Assembly (NCBI GenBank): GCA_016946835.1
Contig: JACVTC010000041.1
Location: 1,097,501 to 1,147,500 of the forward strand
Source: Neocallimastix lanati (nom. inval.)
Taxonomy: Eukaryota; Neocallimastigomycota; Neocallimastigomycetes; Neocallimastigales; Neocallimastigaceae
DNA: 50,000 nt
Direction: 5' to 3'
Under the pieces are notes generated by a model. That model made no database searches. It was not told the origin of the DNA and saw only the letters and a program-made list of their open reading frames with translations. A program made the position numbers and the translations under genes. Shown one piece after another: positions 25,118 through 39,620 of the stretch (position 1 is its first letter; every line of letters begins with the position of its first letter).

Positions 25118-25451
25118 ATATATATATATTACAAGAATTTTATTATATATGAAGAATCTTTGTTATATAATAATTTATTTATTTAGTTTTATTTTTTATT
25201 TTTAAATATATATATATAAGAATGTTTTAATAGACTTTAAAAAAAATAATATTTTTTTAAATATTTTTTTTTAATAATTGATAATAATAAATAAAAAAAA
25301 AAAAAAATAAGAATTATAATAGTAGTAATAATACTAATAATATTGATAATTTTTTACCTATCTACCTCTAAATTTTTTTTTTTTTTTTTTTTTTTTTTGA
25401 TATAATAGAAACAAAAAAAAAAAAAAAGAGAATTTAAAAAGTTTTTATAAT

Positions 25452-25642
25452 TTAAAAAAAAAAAAAAAATATTAAAATTTATCTATTCATTTTATTCTAT
25501 ACTATTATATATATAAAAGAAAAAAAAAAAAAAAATTAAAATCTATCTATGTAATTTGTTCTACGCTATTATATACATATATAAAAAAAAAATTAAAATC
25601 TACCTATGTGTTTTATTCTATGCTATTATATATATATATATA
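25452..25642. repeat. Three tandem copies of a roughly 63-bp unit
   Basis: Each unit reads ATTAAAATCTATCTATGT or a close variant, then TTTATTCTATGCTATTATAT and an AT dinucleotide or A tract. It lies in the part of copy B that is absent from copy A. Confidence 0.8.
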
Positions 25643-25927
25643 TAATAGAAAATGAAATGAAATAAATTACTAATAGAAATTATAAAATATTTTTAAATAA
25701 TACATAATAAATAATAGATAATATATAAAATATATATAAATAAAATATATTCAATATATATGTATATGTTATACATTACATCCTTCTTTTTTTAAAAGTA
25801 TTATTATAATAATAATAATATTAATTATGGTTAACATAGTTATAATTATTTTTTTGTTTGTAAATACTATTATTATAGTAATATTAAATATGGTAATATT
25901 GTTATTATGATGATGATTATTATTGAT

Positions 25928-25971
<44 letters not shown>

Positions 25972-26025
25972 CTTATATATATATATATATTTAGAGTATT
26001 AACTTTTATTTGATTTATGATACAT

Positions 26026-26064
<39 letters not shown>

Positions 26065-26233
26065 GAGTACTAAAATATATATATATAAGTAAATAAAATT
26101 AAAAAAATAAAAATAAATAATAATAAAAAAAAAAGATTTAAATATTTTACTTATTGCTTTCTAAATATATAATAAATAATATGAATAAATAATTTTTTTT
26201 TTAGGTATTGTTTTGCTATATTCGATTATTATA

Positions 26234-26266
<33 letters not shown>

Positions 26267-26529
26267 CATTGTTAATCATTATTAAATTAAAAATGAAAGT
26301 AAAAAAAAAAATAAAAAAAATAAAAAAAATAAATAGGAAATGATTTAAAAAATATTTCATATTCATATATATATATACGAATTTTACTTATCATTTTTTA
26401 TACTTTATAAATTATATATATAATTATCGATAATTATCATAAAATCTATTTGCGTTATAATAATAATATTATTATTATTTTAATTATTAATAATAAAAAA
26501 GAAAGTATATATAGTATATATATGTGTAA

Positions 26530-26632
26530 ATATATATATATACTTTTTTGTTTGTAAATACTATTATTATAATAATATTAAATATGGTAATATTGTTATT
26601 ATGATGATTATTATTGATATTTTTTTTTTTTT
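26530..26632. repeat. Third copy of a short duplication block
   Basis: TTTGTTTGTAAATACTATTA, then TAATATTAAATATGGTAATA and GATGATTATTATTGAT, repeat the block at 25850-25930. Part of it also appears near 10265-10300 and 10000-10040 in copy A. Confidence 0.8.
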
Positions 26633-26773
26633 TTTTTTTTTTCCTACTTTTTTTTCTCTATGCTCGACTCCTTATTTCTATACTTTTTGATTTTACTTTT
26701 GATTCCATTAACTTTTTTTTTTTTTTTTTTTTTTTTAATTATCTTAATATTTACATTTATCTTTTTTTTTCTT

Positions 26774-26823
<50 letters not shown>

Positions 26824-27590
26824 CCCACCCTCTTAAACTTAATAGTAAATTATTATTATTATTAGGTTAATTATTTATAAATAAATAATTAATATATTTA
26901 TATATTAATAAATAAATAATTTTTTTTTTTTTTTGATTATACATATAGGTATATTTATATTAATAATAGATTCATATATATATTTATATTTTCAACCATT
27001 TATCATTCTTTAATTGTTTTTAATGTTTTCTTATCATGTTATATTCATTTATCCATCTATTTATTATTCATTAATTTTTTGTGTTTTGAATTTTATTTTA
27101 TTTTATTTTATATTATTTTATTTTTTTTTATTCATTTATCTATCCATAATCATTCATATACATATATACATATCTATCCATTTATCCATTTATTGTTATT
27201 AATATTATTATTTTTTCCTTTCATTCATTCTTTTATCCAATTATTACCATTATTATCATATTTCTGTTTATTTTTTTTTTTTTTTTTTTTTTTTTCTTAT
27301 TTTTTTATTTTTTTATATCGGATTTCTTTATCTCTCGACTTTTCCTCTCTACAATTTTTTTTTTTTATATCTGATTTTTCTAACTCTCGACTTTTCCTCT
27401 CTACAATTTTCATCTCTACAAATATTTTTTTTTTTATTATTCATATCATTTTTTTCTCTATCCATTTTATTTTTCTTTCTCCATTTTTTTCTCTTTCCAT
27501 TTTTTTTTTTTTTTAATATTATCCTTTTCCATTTCATTTCCATTCCATTTATTTTATTTTATTTTATTTTATTTTTCTTCTTGATTAATT
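26600..27590. other. Pyrimidine-rich kilobase
   Basis: The plus strand is very largely T and C for nearly 1 kb, with runs of T(20-45). It includes two direct copies of CTCTCGACTTTTCCTCTCTA (about 27333 and 27382). The purine-rich opposite strand gives a Lys/Arg/Glu-rich frame and the plus strand gives Phe/Ser/Leu frames. Both are compositional artefacts. It could adopt triplex structures or be an expanded 3' flank of the kinase gene, which ends 1.1 kb to the right. Confidence 0.6.
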
Positions 27591-27697
27591 TAATATTGAT
27601 GATTATTTTCTAACACTATGTAGTTATTAATAATAATATATTATTTAATTATTTATTTATTATTTATTAATTAGTTATTATGATTCTATTGATGAAA

Positions 27698-27739
<42 letters not shown>

Positions 27740-27951
27740 TATATTATATACATAGAAATATAGATATATATATATACTTTTTTTTGATAGAGTTTGTTTT
27801 TAAGTGTTTGGTTGTTGAAGATGATATTATGATGATGATAAAAAATAAAAATTTTAAATTTAAATAAAGAAAAAATAAAAGTAAAAATTAAAATATATAT
27901 ATATATAAATAAATTAAAATAATAAAATAAAATGAGAGAAATAAAAATTAA

Positions 27952-27986
<35 letters not shown>

Positions 27987-28479
27987 AATGATAAAATTGT
28001 TATTTTACAAAATAATTATCAATATTTAATATATATACTATCATTATTATTATTTTTTTTTTGTTTAATTGCTTTGTTTTGATAAAACAAATAATTAATT
28101 TTTTTTTTTTTTTTTTAAATTATGATTTGCTTATATTAATATTATTTATATATATTAATATTGATAATTTTTTTTAATAATTATTATATTGTAATATAGT
28201 AATATAGAGTAACTTAAGATATGCGAAGATATGCGAATATATTTAAATTTTATATATTTAAAAATATTATATATATATAAAGATGAAAAAGAAAAGAAAA
28301 GAAAGGAAAAAAAAAATATTATATATATATATAAAAGAAATAAAACTACTAAAAATTGATTTTATTATAACTATAATATATAACTAGTTGATAATATATA
28401 TATATGAAAAAATAGATATAGTAAGAAGAATAATATAGAATTAATATAAATAATAGAAATAATAAGAAATATTTATTTC

Positions 28480-28517
<38 letters not shown>

Positions 28518-28530
28518 AATTGCAGCTAAA

Positions 28531-28572
<42 letters not shown>

Positions 28573-28600
28573 GAAAGAATACTAAACGATAATGATAATA

Positions 28601-28640
<40 letters not shown>

Positions 28641-28713
28641 TGTGATTTTTTTATATATAGGCTACTTTTTTTTTTTTTTTATATATATATATAATTATTT
28701 TAAAGTGATTTAT
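27591..28713. other. AT-rich spacer 3' of the kinase gene
   Basis: No gene is seen. It holds poly-T and poly-A tracts, an AAT patch at 28528-28560 and an AT dinucleotide run at about 28598-28622. It should include the kinase 3' untranslated region. Confidence 0.55.
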
Positions 28714-31700
28714 TTATTTTTTTAACCATGGATGATTGATAATTTCTTGAATTGTAGCTCTCTTTTTCATATCTACAGTTAGCATTCTTCTAATTAAATG
28801 AATACAATCTATTATAAATTTATATATTTATTAATTTATAAATATTTATATATAATAGGTTAATATTAAATTTCAATTATGATATATATAATAATAAATT
28901 TTTAATAATTTATATATTCTTTTATTTTTTATTTTTTATTTTTTATTTTTTTTAACTTGATATATATATATATGAATAATAATAATAATATTTTATTTTT
29001 ACTTTTACTAAGATTACGACTATAGTAACATGGATATTCCTTATATTTACCGGAAGTTAAATCAATTTCTTTACTAATAACTTTGGAATGATTAGAAGGT
29101 AATTCACCATGAGTCATGGTATACAGTACTAAACCTAGGGCCCATATATCTTGTGCCATACCATTATAACGTTTGACCACATGAGTCTTCGTTAAATGGG
29201 CAGGAACATTTAAATTAGGCATTAATTCTGGAGCACTTAATTCAAGGGTACCATAGACAGCAAAATGTGGTGGGGAATGACTATCTATGTGGCGAGCATG
29301 ACCAAAATCACAAAGTTTTGGATTATGATGAGAATCAATTAAAATATTTTCTTCCTTAATATCACCATGAACAATATTATTGGTATGAAGGGCATAGACT
29401 GCTTCGGCGATTGCTTTAAACATACGTTTCTGTTCTGGAGGTGGGACACATCCATTTAATTCAATATAATCGAAAAGCGAACTGGTATTACAGGTAAGAG
29501 AATTTAGTACAATACGACCAGTGCTAGGAGATTCACAAGTTAAAATTTGATTAGAATCTTCACTTGGAACCCAAGAACTACCAGATTTTTCTGTGACAAG
29601 ATAAATGCAATTATTATCTTCAAAGGAATCAATATAACGAATAATGGATGGGTGAGGGGAAACTTCCCTCAATATATTAACTTCTTCACAAATTCTTGAA
29701 GTAGGAGTCTTATAAATATATTTAATGGCTACATCTAAACCATCAGAACGTCTTTTTGCTCCTAATACTACTCCATTAGAACCATAACCAAGTATAGAAT
29801 AAAATTCAAATTTTTCAGTTAATGACTGACATGAAGTTAATGAACGTTGAATATAAGAATGAGCTTTACTTCTTAAAGAATCTTCTGATAAATTTTTAGG
29901 TGATGCTGGGGTAGAAAATGATTTTATACGATTGTTTGGTGGGTAAGTTTTATCCTTATTTTTTATTTCTGAAGATGAATTAATATTATTATTGTTACTA
30001 TTAAGACTAGGTCTATATTTTGAAGCATCCTCATAATATGGTGAAGTAATAATAGATTTAGATTTAGATTTAGATTTATATCTTGTAGTAGTAGGTGTAC
30101 TGATTATTGAAAAAGTATCAGAATTATTGGATTGAATAGAAATTGATTTAACTTTAGCTGCTTCATCTACAAAACTAGAGAAACGTCTAAGGGAAGATCT
30201 ACCATAGTAAGAAGAAACTGAAGATTTTGAATGATATTTTTTGGAAGAAGAGGTAAAAAGTTGACTTTCACGTTTAAGAACATCAATAATGCTAATTTTT
30301 TCTTTTTTATTTTTATTATTTTTATTATTTTTATTATCATTGCTAGTTGTTGTAGTAGTAGTATTATACTTTACATTTTTACTTTTCCAAAGGTTATTAT
30401 TTAATATTTGATTCGTTGGACTAATTTTAGTTTTAATTTTACAATTATTTGGATCATAGATAGTACTAATGGCTAATTTAGATTGAACATAACCATTATT
30501 AGTATTATTTGATATTGTACCATTTTGAACTTGATCATAGGTAAAGGAATTAGTAAGTGGAGAAGGTGAATGAACATAACTTGATTTATGTTTAAAGGAA
30601 GAAAGATAAGAATTATATCTAGTATTATCATTACTACTAATATAAGATGGAGCATAAGATAAATTTAATTTAAAAGTTTGTTTTGATGCTGATGATGATG
30701 ATGAAGAAGAAGAAGTAGAAAGAGAAGTAGTATTATTATTTGAATCATTTACAAATTTATGATCCAATTTTGACATTTGATATGATTTGGTTTGAGGTTG
30801 TTGCTTTGGGGAACGCTGTGGTGGTGACTTTTGACTTACAGGTATAAAAGTTACATTGTCTTTTTTAGTTTTCGCTGTAGATTTTGGTTGTTTTTTTGTG
30901 GGCAAGGCTCTTTTTCTACCTTTTTTCTTTTGAACTTGTTTTGATTCAATATCCATATTATCATTCGTTATTTCATTATTCTCATTATTATTAGAAACTT
31001 TTAAGTGAATAATTGGATGATTTGGGGAAGCTGATGTTTCCTTTTTATTTGAAAATAAATTTTTTGTAATATTTATTGAATTTGAATTGGTATTAGATTG
31101 TTTTGTACCTTCTCTTCTTTTCTTTGGAGATGTTGATTTTTGGATTCCTGATTTTCTTTTACGTTTTCCATTTTCAATATTTTCATCATCTTTTTCTTCT
31201 TCACTTTTTGATTCGTTTGTCTTATCGTTATTTGGTTTATAAATAAATTTTATCTTTTTTAGCTTAAATGTTTGATTTGATGAACTTTCTATAGGTATAG
31301 AATGGTCATTATCTTCCAATGATTTTAATGATGAATGTATATTATTTACAAATGGATCTTTATTTGATATAGCTAAGGATGAATTTAATTTATTTTCATT
31401 TCCATTTTCATTTTCATTTTTTGATTTTAATTCTATTTCAGAGAAGGTATTTGATTCGATAGTATTCATAGGTGAAATAGTATTATCATTAGTTTTTATT
31501 TCTTCAGAAATTTCCATGGCTTGTTTTTTCCTGGTTGTTTTTTTAGTAGGGCTATTTTTTACTGGTGATTTCTTTATTTTATTGGATGTGGTACGTACCT
31601 TTCTTAATTTTAAACTTTTTTCTTTTGATTTTGGTGATCCATGCTGACTATTATCATTAATTTTATTTTTAAGTAAGATTTCATTTCTATTAAAAATTGT

Positions 31701-32093
31701 ATACTTTATTTTATCAATCATTAAAACAGCTTGTGATGATGAATTTATTGAATTGTTATTTATCAAGTTGGGGGAAGAAGCAGAAGATGTTATGTTGATT
31801 GGTTTATGAAGTATTGGTGAAGCATTTTTATTAGTACGTTCTTTTGGGGAGTTAGAGGAGGAAGGTAATTTTAATATAAGTTTTATTTTTGGTAGTTTAT
31901 TAGTAAAGGAGGAAGAACTACAAGAATCCGGTGTTATTGGGGCTTTACTAGTATTTAATAATGAAGAAATAGGAGTGGTATTTTGATTATTATTTAGAGA
32001 AAGAAGTGAACTATCATTATAGCCACTCGACTTTCTTGTAGGTGAGGAAGTAGGCGTTAGCGAGGGTACTATTAATGGCAGTGTTGTAGTCAT
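28714..32093 (-). CDS. CAMK-like serine/threonine protein kinase with long disordered N-terminus, 2 exons
   Basis: Exon 1 is 32093-29003 and exon 2 is 28808-28714. They are joined through a GT-AG intron, giving 1061 residues. Exon 2 restores the last kinase helices, CIHLIRRMLTVDMKKRATIQ then NHPWLKK. Residues 1-760 are Ser/Asn/Lys-rich and disordered. They carry SPxK motifs (about 175-190), a basic cluster KRKRKS...KKRR (310-327) that could act as a nuclear signal, and KKGRKRALP (390-398), similar to an AT-hook. The kinase domain (about 762-1058) has the glycine loop GYGSNG (769-774), Lys791 in VAIK, and HGDIKEEN (909-916) with catalytic Asp911. DFG starts at 929 and APE at 954. The Arg of HRD is Gly. 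The hinge loop is long (about 835-872), as in several fungal CAMK-type kinases. Substrates are unknown. The splice donor is chosen from three nearby GTs because it gives LSKNCIHLIRRML. Confidence 0.88.
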
Positions 32094-33440
32094 TTTTTTT
32101 TTTTTTTGATACGTTTAAAAAAAAAAAAGTAATTTTTATTTTTTATTTTATTTATTTATTTACCGTTTTATTTCTTTTTATATTTTGTATTTATCTTTAT
32201 CTGTAAAATAATAGATTTTTTCTATTTTTTATTTTTTTTATTTTAATTATTTAATATTTAACTATAATATATGAAAAATAAATATATAAAGTAAAAGAAT
32301 TAGTATATAATATATGTTTTATGTAGAAATTATACTAACGAAGAAAAATATTAATAATAATTAATGTATAAAATTAACAAACAATTATATTTATTATAGG
32401 TTATTTTACAATTCTATATATTTATATGTCAACATAATAATTATATCATTTTATTTGTTATAATTATATTCTTTTTATGTTTTATATTAATATTCATTTA
32501 TTTTATTTTCCCATTTCTTTATTTTTATCTTTTATTATCATTAATAATTTAGACTAAATATATAATAAGACGATTAATAAAATTTATATTTAAAATATTA
32601 TATTTGTAGAACGTTTTGAAGATATTAAAATAATAAATTGTTAAAAAGAATTTTTTTTTTTTTTAAAAAAAATTTATACTTTTATTTCCTTCTTATTTTT
32701 TTATTTATTTATATTTTTTCTTTCTTTTCTTCTTTTTCAATGCTTTATTCATAAAATTTGTACTTATTTTCATTTTTATGTTTGAATTTGAATAAATTTT
32801 ACTTTCTTTTTTATTAATATTATTAAATTTGAAGGTATTTATCGAATGACATTTCCTTAAATATTGAGTACATTTTTTTTTTTATATAACTAATAATTCT
32901 AAAATAACATTTACTGTTTCTTTCAAATAATTCTTATAAACTTTTATTTAACATACAATATTAATTCCAAACATTATATTATTTTATTATCTTCAAATAT
33001 TTTCAATAATATTTATTAAATAAAAAATAATAATTCCTTTATTACTTATTTTTATATTTAATTTCCTTCTATTAATTATCATGTTATATATATATATATA
33101 TATTTTTTTTTATTTCTTTATGTTCTACTTTCTTTTTACTTCTTCATTCTATTTATCAAGTTTTAATAAAATTATTTAATGAATTTTTTTTTTTTTTATA
33201 ATTACCTTTTGAATATCAAAGAATATAATATTGATATTTAGTAATGTAGAGGTATTATATTTTTGAATTTTGTACATATAAAACGTTTGTAATAACTTTT
33301 TAGCTTAGTATACATTTATAATAACTCAAATATTGAAATATAGAAAAAAAAAATAGTTTTTTTTTTTACACTAGTATAGAAAAAAGAAAAAAAAATTATT
33401 TAAAAAAGAGAAAAATATTATTAATATATAACTTTTGAGA
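32094..33440. other. 5' flank of the kinase gene
   Basis: AT-rich with T tracts; no gene is visible. The kinase promoter and leader must lie in its left part. Nothing specific can be marked. Confidence 0.5.
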
Positions 33441-33481
33441 AAATGATTTTTCAATTATTATTATTAAAAAAATTTGTTATT

Positions 33482-33641
<160 letters not shown>

Positions 33642-34472
33642 TAATAATGAAATATAAAAATTATAAATATATATAAAATTAAATATTAAAAATTATTATA
33701 TATTTATTTTAATATTAAAAATTAAATATTAATATTTTATTAATATTTATAGTATTAAATAATTAAGTAAAATAATTTGTAATAAATAATATTTTTTTAT
33801 AATATTAAAATTTATATTATCATTATTTATTTATATTCCAATATAAAAATATAAATTTATTTTAAACTTTTTTATTAACATATTAAATTTCTATATAATT
33901 TATTATATGTAACATATATTATCAGTCTATTTACCATATGAATTATAATATATTATTCAATATATTATAATTCTTTATATATACTATAATATGACCTTAA
34001 AACTTTTTTTTTTTTCAAACTAAATATTAGCTTAATATATTTACAATTATTATGTTATTATTATTAGGTAATATATTATCTTATCTAATGACAGAGATTT
34101 ATTCTATATTAATATATTAATTAATAAAAATAAATAGTCCACAAATTATTATCACACATATAATATAATATATTTTAATATATGTAACTCTAAGTATCAT
34201 AAAAATAATAGAGTAGTAAAATATTATTAAATAAAATTTATTAATTGTTTTTATTTTATTTTTTAAAAAATTGAATTAATATATTTTATTATATTATAAT
34301 ATATATTAAATATATTAAACATAGTATTGTTTTATTTATTGAATTGAATTTTATATATTATGAAATTGATTCATTATAAAAATAAAAAAAACTATCATAA
34401 TTTTAATATAAAAAAAAATAACAAAATTTCAAAAATAAAAATATAAATTTTTTTTTAAAAAAAATACTATAT

Positions 34473-34701
<229 letters not shown>

Positions 34702-34740
34702 TAAAAAATTTTCATTTTGTTATTTTTTTTTTTTTTTTTT

Positions 34741-36304
34741 ATGTTTTTGAAAAAAAGTTTGACATTCCATAATAAAAAATTTTTTTGTGGTCAAATTCTG
34801 GTTAAGAAATAAAAGTAATAAAATAAAACTTTAAATTTTATACGTAAATAATAAACAGTGAATTATGATAATAAATATATTTGAAGTAGTATTTTTCTAT
34901 TTATTTCATCATAATTATTTAGTTTAAATAATACATTTAAACTTTTCTAATAATTATGTCTTTTATTATATATTGTTTTAATTTTATAGTTTTATTATTT
35001 TATTTTTTATTTTTTATTTTATTTAAATTTATATTATTTAATAATTTTTAAAAGTAAAATAAATTGATTCATTTATATATATTATGATAATAATGGTATT
35101 ATTATTTTATTTATGATAAATAATAATAATAATAATATTAATAATAAAATGTATATAATTATAAAAGAAAAAGTTTGTTAAATTATATTTATTTTTTTTA
35201 TAATAACAACATGTTCTTATTATCTTATAATATATGTATATATTATTTAAAAACATTTATTTTATTTTTTATTTATAAAGTTGATACTTCTATTACTATA
35301 GCAATGTCTATAATAAAAATTATAAATATAATAGTAACAATAATAAAGTGAAAAAAAAAGTATTAATTTCATTTATATTATAACTATTATTATTATTATT
35401 AATATTACAATTTAATTATTCTTTTAATCTTTGGTTTTGATTATTGGAATGGTTTGTTGATATATACAAGTATTTTAATATTCCAAATAATGGAATAGTT
35501 TTTTCTTGTATAACACTAATAAATTTATTTTACTTTACCTTTTTTATTTTTTTATTTTTTTTATTATTTTATTTGTTTCTTTTCTATTTTGTTATACTAT
35601 ATTATTATTATAGTTATTATTGTTATTATTTCTTAATATTTGTTATTTTTATTATTCTATTATTAGTTAAATCAGCCGTTTTAAACACGAGGCACATAAC
35701 CAATCTTTAAAATCTTTATATCCTTAAATCTTAAATAAAATAAGATTTATTAAGTATTTGCTTTATTGTATTATTATGTGGCAAATTAATAAAATTTAAA
35801 TTTGAATTAGTATTATTGTAGTATCAGAAAAATAAAATATAAATGATGGACCTAAGTTACAAATAATATAATAATAATTTAATACATTTATGGCTATGCC
35901 AAGATTAATCTACTTTTATATTATTTATTAATGTAAATGTAATGTATATTAAAATATAAAAAAAATTTTTAATCACAAAATGAATGACCTTTAATTATAA
36001 TTTAATATTATAATTTTTTTTATTATTATTTCTATGGTGTAAATATTATTATTAATATTCTTAAGTATTATAATATTATAATATTATATATATATTATAT
36101 ATATATAAGTTTGAAATAAAAAGATAAAAATATATAAATGAAAGTGTACAAATAACAATGATTATTATTATTATTAATTTTTATGTTTTAATAAATTTTA
36201 AATTATTCAAAATTATATATATAAATATTTATTTTAAAAAATGTCATTAATATATATAGTATTTTATTTTTTTTATTAGGTATACTCTACATATATATAT
36301 ATAT

Positions 36305-36351
<47 letters not shown>

Positions 36352-36717
36352 TTATTTTCAATGTATATTTTACTTGCAAAAATTAAAAGTTTTATTATTT
36401 TATAATTTATTTTTATATTTTTTTATCAAATTTTTTCAATTTCATTTCATTTCATTTTATCATGTTAGTAACTCCGTTTTATTATTCATTTTATACAATT
36501 TCTATTTAACCATATTTTTTTGAAGATAATAATATGTATATATAATATATATTTTGATAATCATCAATAATAAATTTTTATTTTTGTTAAATATAATAAA
36601 TTTAATTCCTTTATATATATAATTATTAAAAAATAATTGAATGAGCGAAATAAAAGTATACAATATATGACTTTATAAAAGATAAAATAGGTTCGAAAAG
36701 TTTCAAAGTTTATTATA

Positions 36718-36781
<64 letters not shown>

Positions 36782-36974
36782 ATCAATAATATAAAAGTAA
36801 AATGAAAATTAAATAATAAATTCATTGCTATCATACATAAATATTAAGTTTTTTTTTATTATTTATCTTTTTTAAATTGAACTCTGTAGAAATAAACAAT
36901 TCTATATAAAAGTTAAGAGTATACTAAAGAAAATGAGTTGAAGATATAATTTAAAAATAACTTAATAAATGTTA

Positions 36975-36975
<1 letters not shown>
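34741..36975. other. Gene-poor AT-rich stretch
   Basis: No supportable gene. An 88-codon frame at 35444-35710 is Phe/Tyr/Leu-rich and has no homology I recognise. Poly-T tracts lie at about 36309-36350 and 36741-36777. Confidence 0.5.
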
Positions 36976-37038
<63 letters not shown>

Positions 37039-37110
37039 AAATAAATAAATAAATAAATAATAAATAAATAAATAAATAAATAAATAATAAATAAATAAAT
37101 AAATAGACAA
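36976..37110. repeat. (AAAT)n tetranucleotide array
   Basis: About 130 bp of AAAT units broken by three single missing bases. The minus-strand frames reading LFIYLFIY arise from the repeat. Confidence 0.95.
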
Positions 37111-37545
37111 GTAAATAAATAAGTATGTAATAAATCATTAAATATGCAATAAATGATTATATTATAATATATATTCAATATATTCAATATATTTTATTTG
37201 GTAGTATTTTATATTTTATATTTAACTATATCAAAATTATTATAAATTAAATAAAGTATAAATTAAAATTTATATTTCTAATCGGTTATATCACATATCT
37301 ATATCACCATATTATTTAATAAAATTTGAAAAAGTGTGACATTCATTAAATTACAAATGAGTAATTAATATATTACACCGATTTTTTTTGTATTAAATAA
37401 TATATATATTATATATATACTTATATTAAATTTGACTTTTGATATTTTCAATATTATTATTTTTTATTATTTTATTTATATTATATTTTTATTTTATTTT
37501 TATTATAATATATTATAATAAAATATACTTTAATTTTTATTTTCA

Positions 37546-37596
<51 letters not shown>

Positions 37597-39309
37597 TTTT
37601 AACTAAACATTATTTAAAATACAATAATTATTTAAACAATCTTTTTTTTTTTATACAGTAAAGTTCATATATATATATTTATATAAAAAATATTTGATTG
37701 AATGAACTTACTAATATAACATAAACTTTATGATCATTTACTGTAATCTTTTATTTTTATTTTTTATTTTTTCTATAGCTTATAAATGTAATAAAAAAAA
37801 TATTAAGAGAATAAAAAATTTTATATAAAATATATAGATATTATAAGTAATTGAATTAATAGAGGACTATTCCATCAGAAATTCATTCTTTTATTTATAT
37901 GATTATATAATTATAAACATTTCAATTCAATATATTTTATATTAAGTCATATTTCATTTAATAAAATAAAAATAAACTTGTTTCTATTTTTACATCATTT
38001 ACATTAATAATAATTAATCATTTTTCTATGTTTTATATATATATATAACTATTATATTTTAATTTTATTTCGTTTTTCATTTTCATTTTCATTTTATTTT
38101 TATATATCTTTATCTTAAATTAATTTGTCTATTAATAGATTTAATAAATGCTAATTAATTACTATTTTATTAAAATATTATATAAAATCTTTGTGTATTT
38201 TAGAATAGGTTGAAATATTAAAATATTTTTTTTTAAAAAAAAATAACTCAAATAATATAGAAAAATAAAAAAATGCCTTCAGTTTATAATTAAATATTAT
38301 AAAAGTAATTTTTATTTATAATGATGTATTAAAAACTCTTTTCTTCGTTTTATATAATGAAAAGAAAAATTTTAATCGATTTATTATGAATAATTTTTAT
38401 TTTTTAAATATTATATCAATAATATATGAAAATTTTTTCATTTTTCAATTAAAAAATATAAATAAATAAATGAATAAAAAAGATATATAAATTAAAAATA
38501 AAAATAAATATAAAAATAAAAATAAAAATAAAATAAATATTAACGTTGTATAAAATAATAAATTATTAATAAAAATAAAATAAAACAATAAAGTATTAAT
38601 AAAAATAAAATAAAATAAAAAAGTATTAATAAAAATAAAATAAAATAAAGTATTTCTATATTTAAATATTAAATATTAAATATTGTAGACCTTTGTAATA
38701 TATATGAACTACTAATTATTAATTATTATTATTATTTTTTTTTTTAAAATTTAATTATTATTTAAAATTTAAAATTTTTTTCATGTTTTTTTTTTTTTTT
38801 TTTTTTTCATTTACTTTTACATCCATCATCATTTTTAGTTTTTTTTTTTAATTAAACCATCTATATATTATTAGTACTACTATAATATTACAAATATTAA
38901 TATATTTCAATGAATAATAATTGAATCATTAACTTTAATTATTTAAAAATTAAATTAAACTAAATATATTAAGAATGAATTGGTATAAATAATATTATTT
39001 ATAGATTAATGTATTAAAATTTAATCTTATTTGTTGATTTGGATTAAAATTCAATAGGTTATACTATAAATACTATTATTATATATCATATCTATTTATT
39101 TATAGTAATTCTCTAAATTAAATTACATTTATTAATTTATATTAGAGAATCAATAGATAAAAGAATAGGTGGATTAAATAATATAACTTAATTATCTTAT
39201 GGATAGATATTATTATTATTATTGTTTTTTTTAATCCATATTAAAATTTTAATTCATATTAAAATTCTTCAATGAATTAAAAAACATTAACTTTCTTTTA
39301 TAATTAATA
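37111..39309. other. Gene-poor AT-rich stretch
   Basis: I see only simple sequence, including a 43-base poly-T at 37551-37593 and AATAAAAATAAAATAAA repeats at about 38500-38650. There are no coding islands. Confidence 0.55.
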
Positions 39310-39620
39310 AATAAAATAAAAATAATAAATAATTAATAAATAATAAATAATAAATAAATAATAAATAATAAATAATAAATAATAAATAATAAATAATAAA
39401 TAATAAATAATAAATAAATAATAAATAATAAATAATAAATAATAAATAATAAATAATAAATATTAAATATTAAATAATAATTGAATAATAAATAATAAAT
39501 AATAAATAATAAATAATAAATAATAAATAATAAATAATAAATAATAAATAATAAATAATAAATAATAAATAATAAATAATAAATAATAAATAATAAATAA
39601 TAAATAATAAAATATTAAGT
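39310..39620. repeat. Heptanucleotide microsatellite (AATAAAT)n
   Basis: About 310 bp of AATAAAT units with a few variants (TATTAAATATTAAAT and TTGAATAAT near 39460-39485). Confidence 0.9.

Larger units (their letters stand above)
20856..25940. repeat. Segmental duplication copy B (non-coding), expanded by insertions
   Basis: Direct-orientation homologue of 7340-10330. Relative to copy A it has gained a 286-bp inverted-repeat transposon (21729-22014), a block at about 22914-23780 containing a 200-bp palindrome, and about 900 bp at 24775-25690. Beyond 25.25 kb the homology continues, but the block order is permuted and a segment of about 45 bp is inverted. No convincing gene is present. Long T-rich frames here are low-complexity. 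Confidence 0.85.

Noticed and set aside
27014-27543. Phe/Ser-rich plus frames and a Lys/Arg-rich minus frame
   Set aside because: Both result from the pyrimidine-rich strand asymmetry, and no domain is visible.
35444-35710. 88-codon frame starting MEWFVDIYKYF
   Set aside because: The first 30 residues look ordinary, but the rest is a Phe/Tyr/Leu run. No neighbour, splice or homology supports it.
36913-37187. Minus frames with YLFI repeats
   Set aside because: They are translation of the (AAAT)n array.
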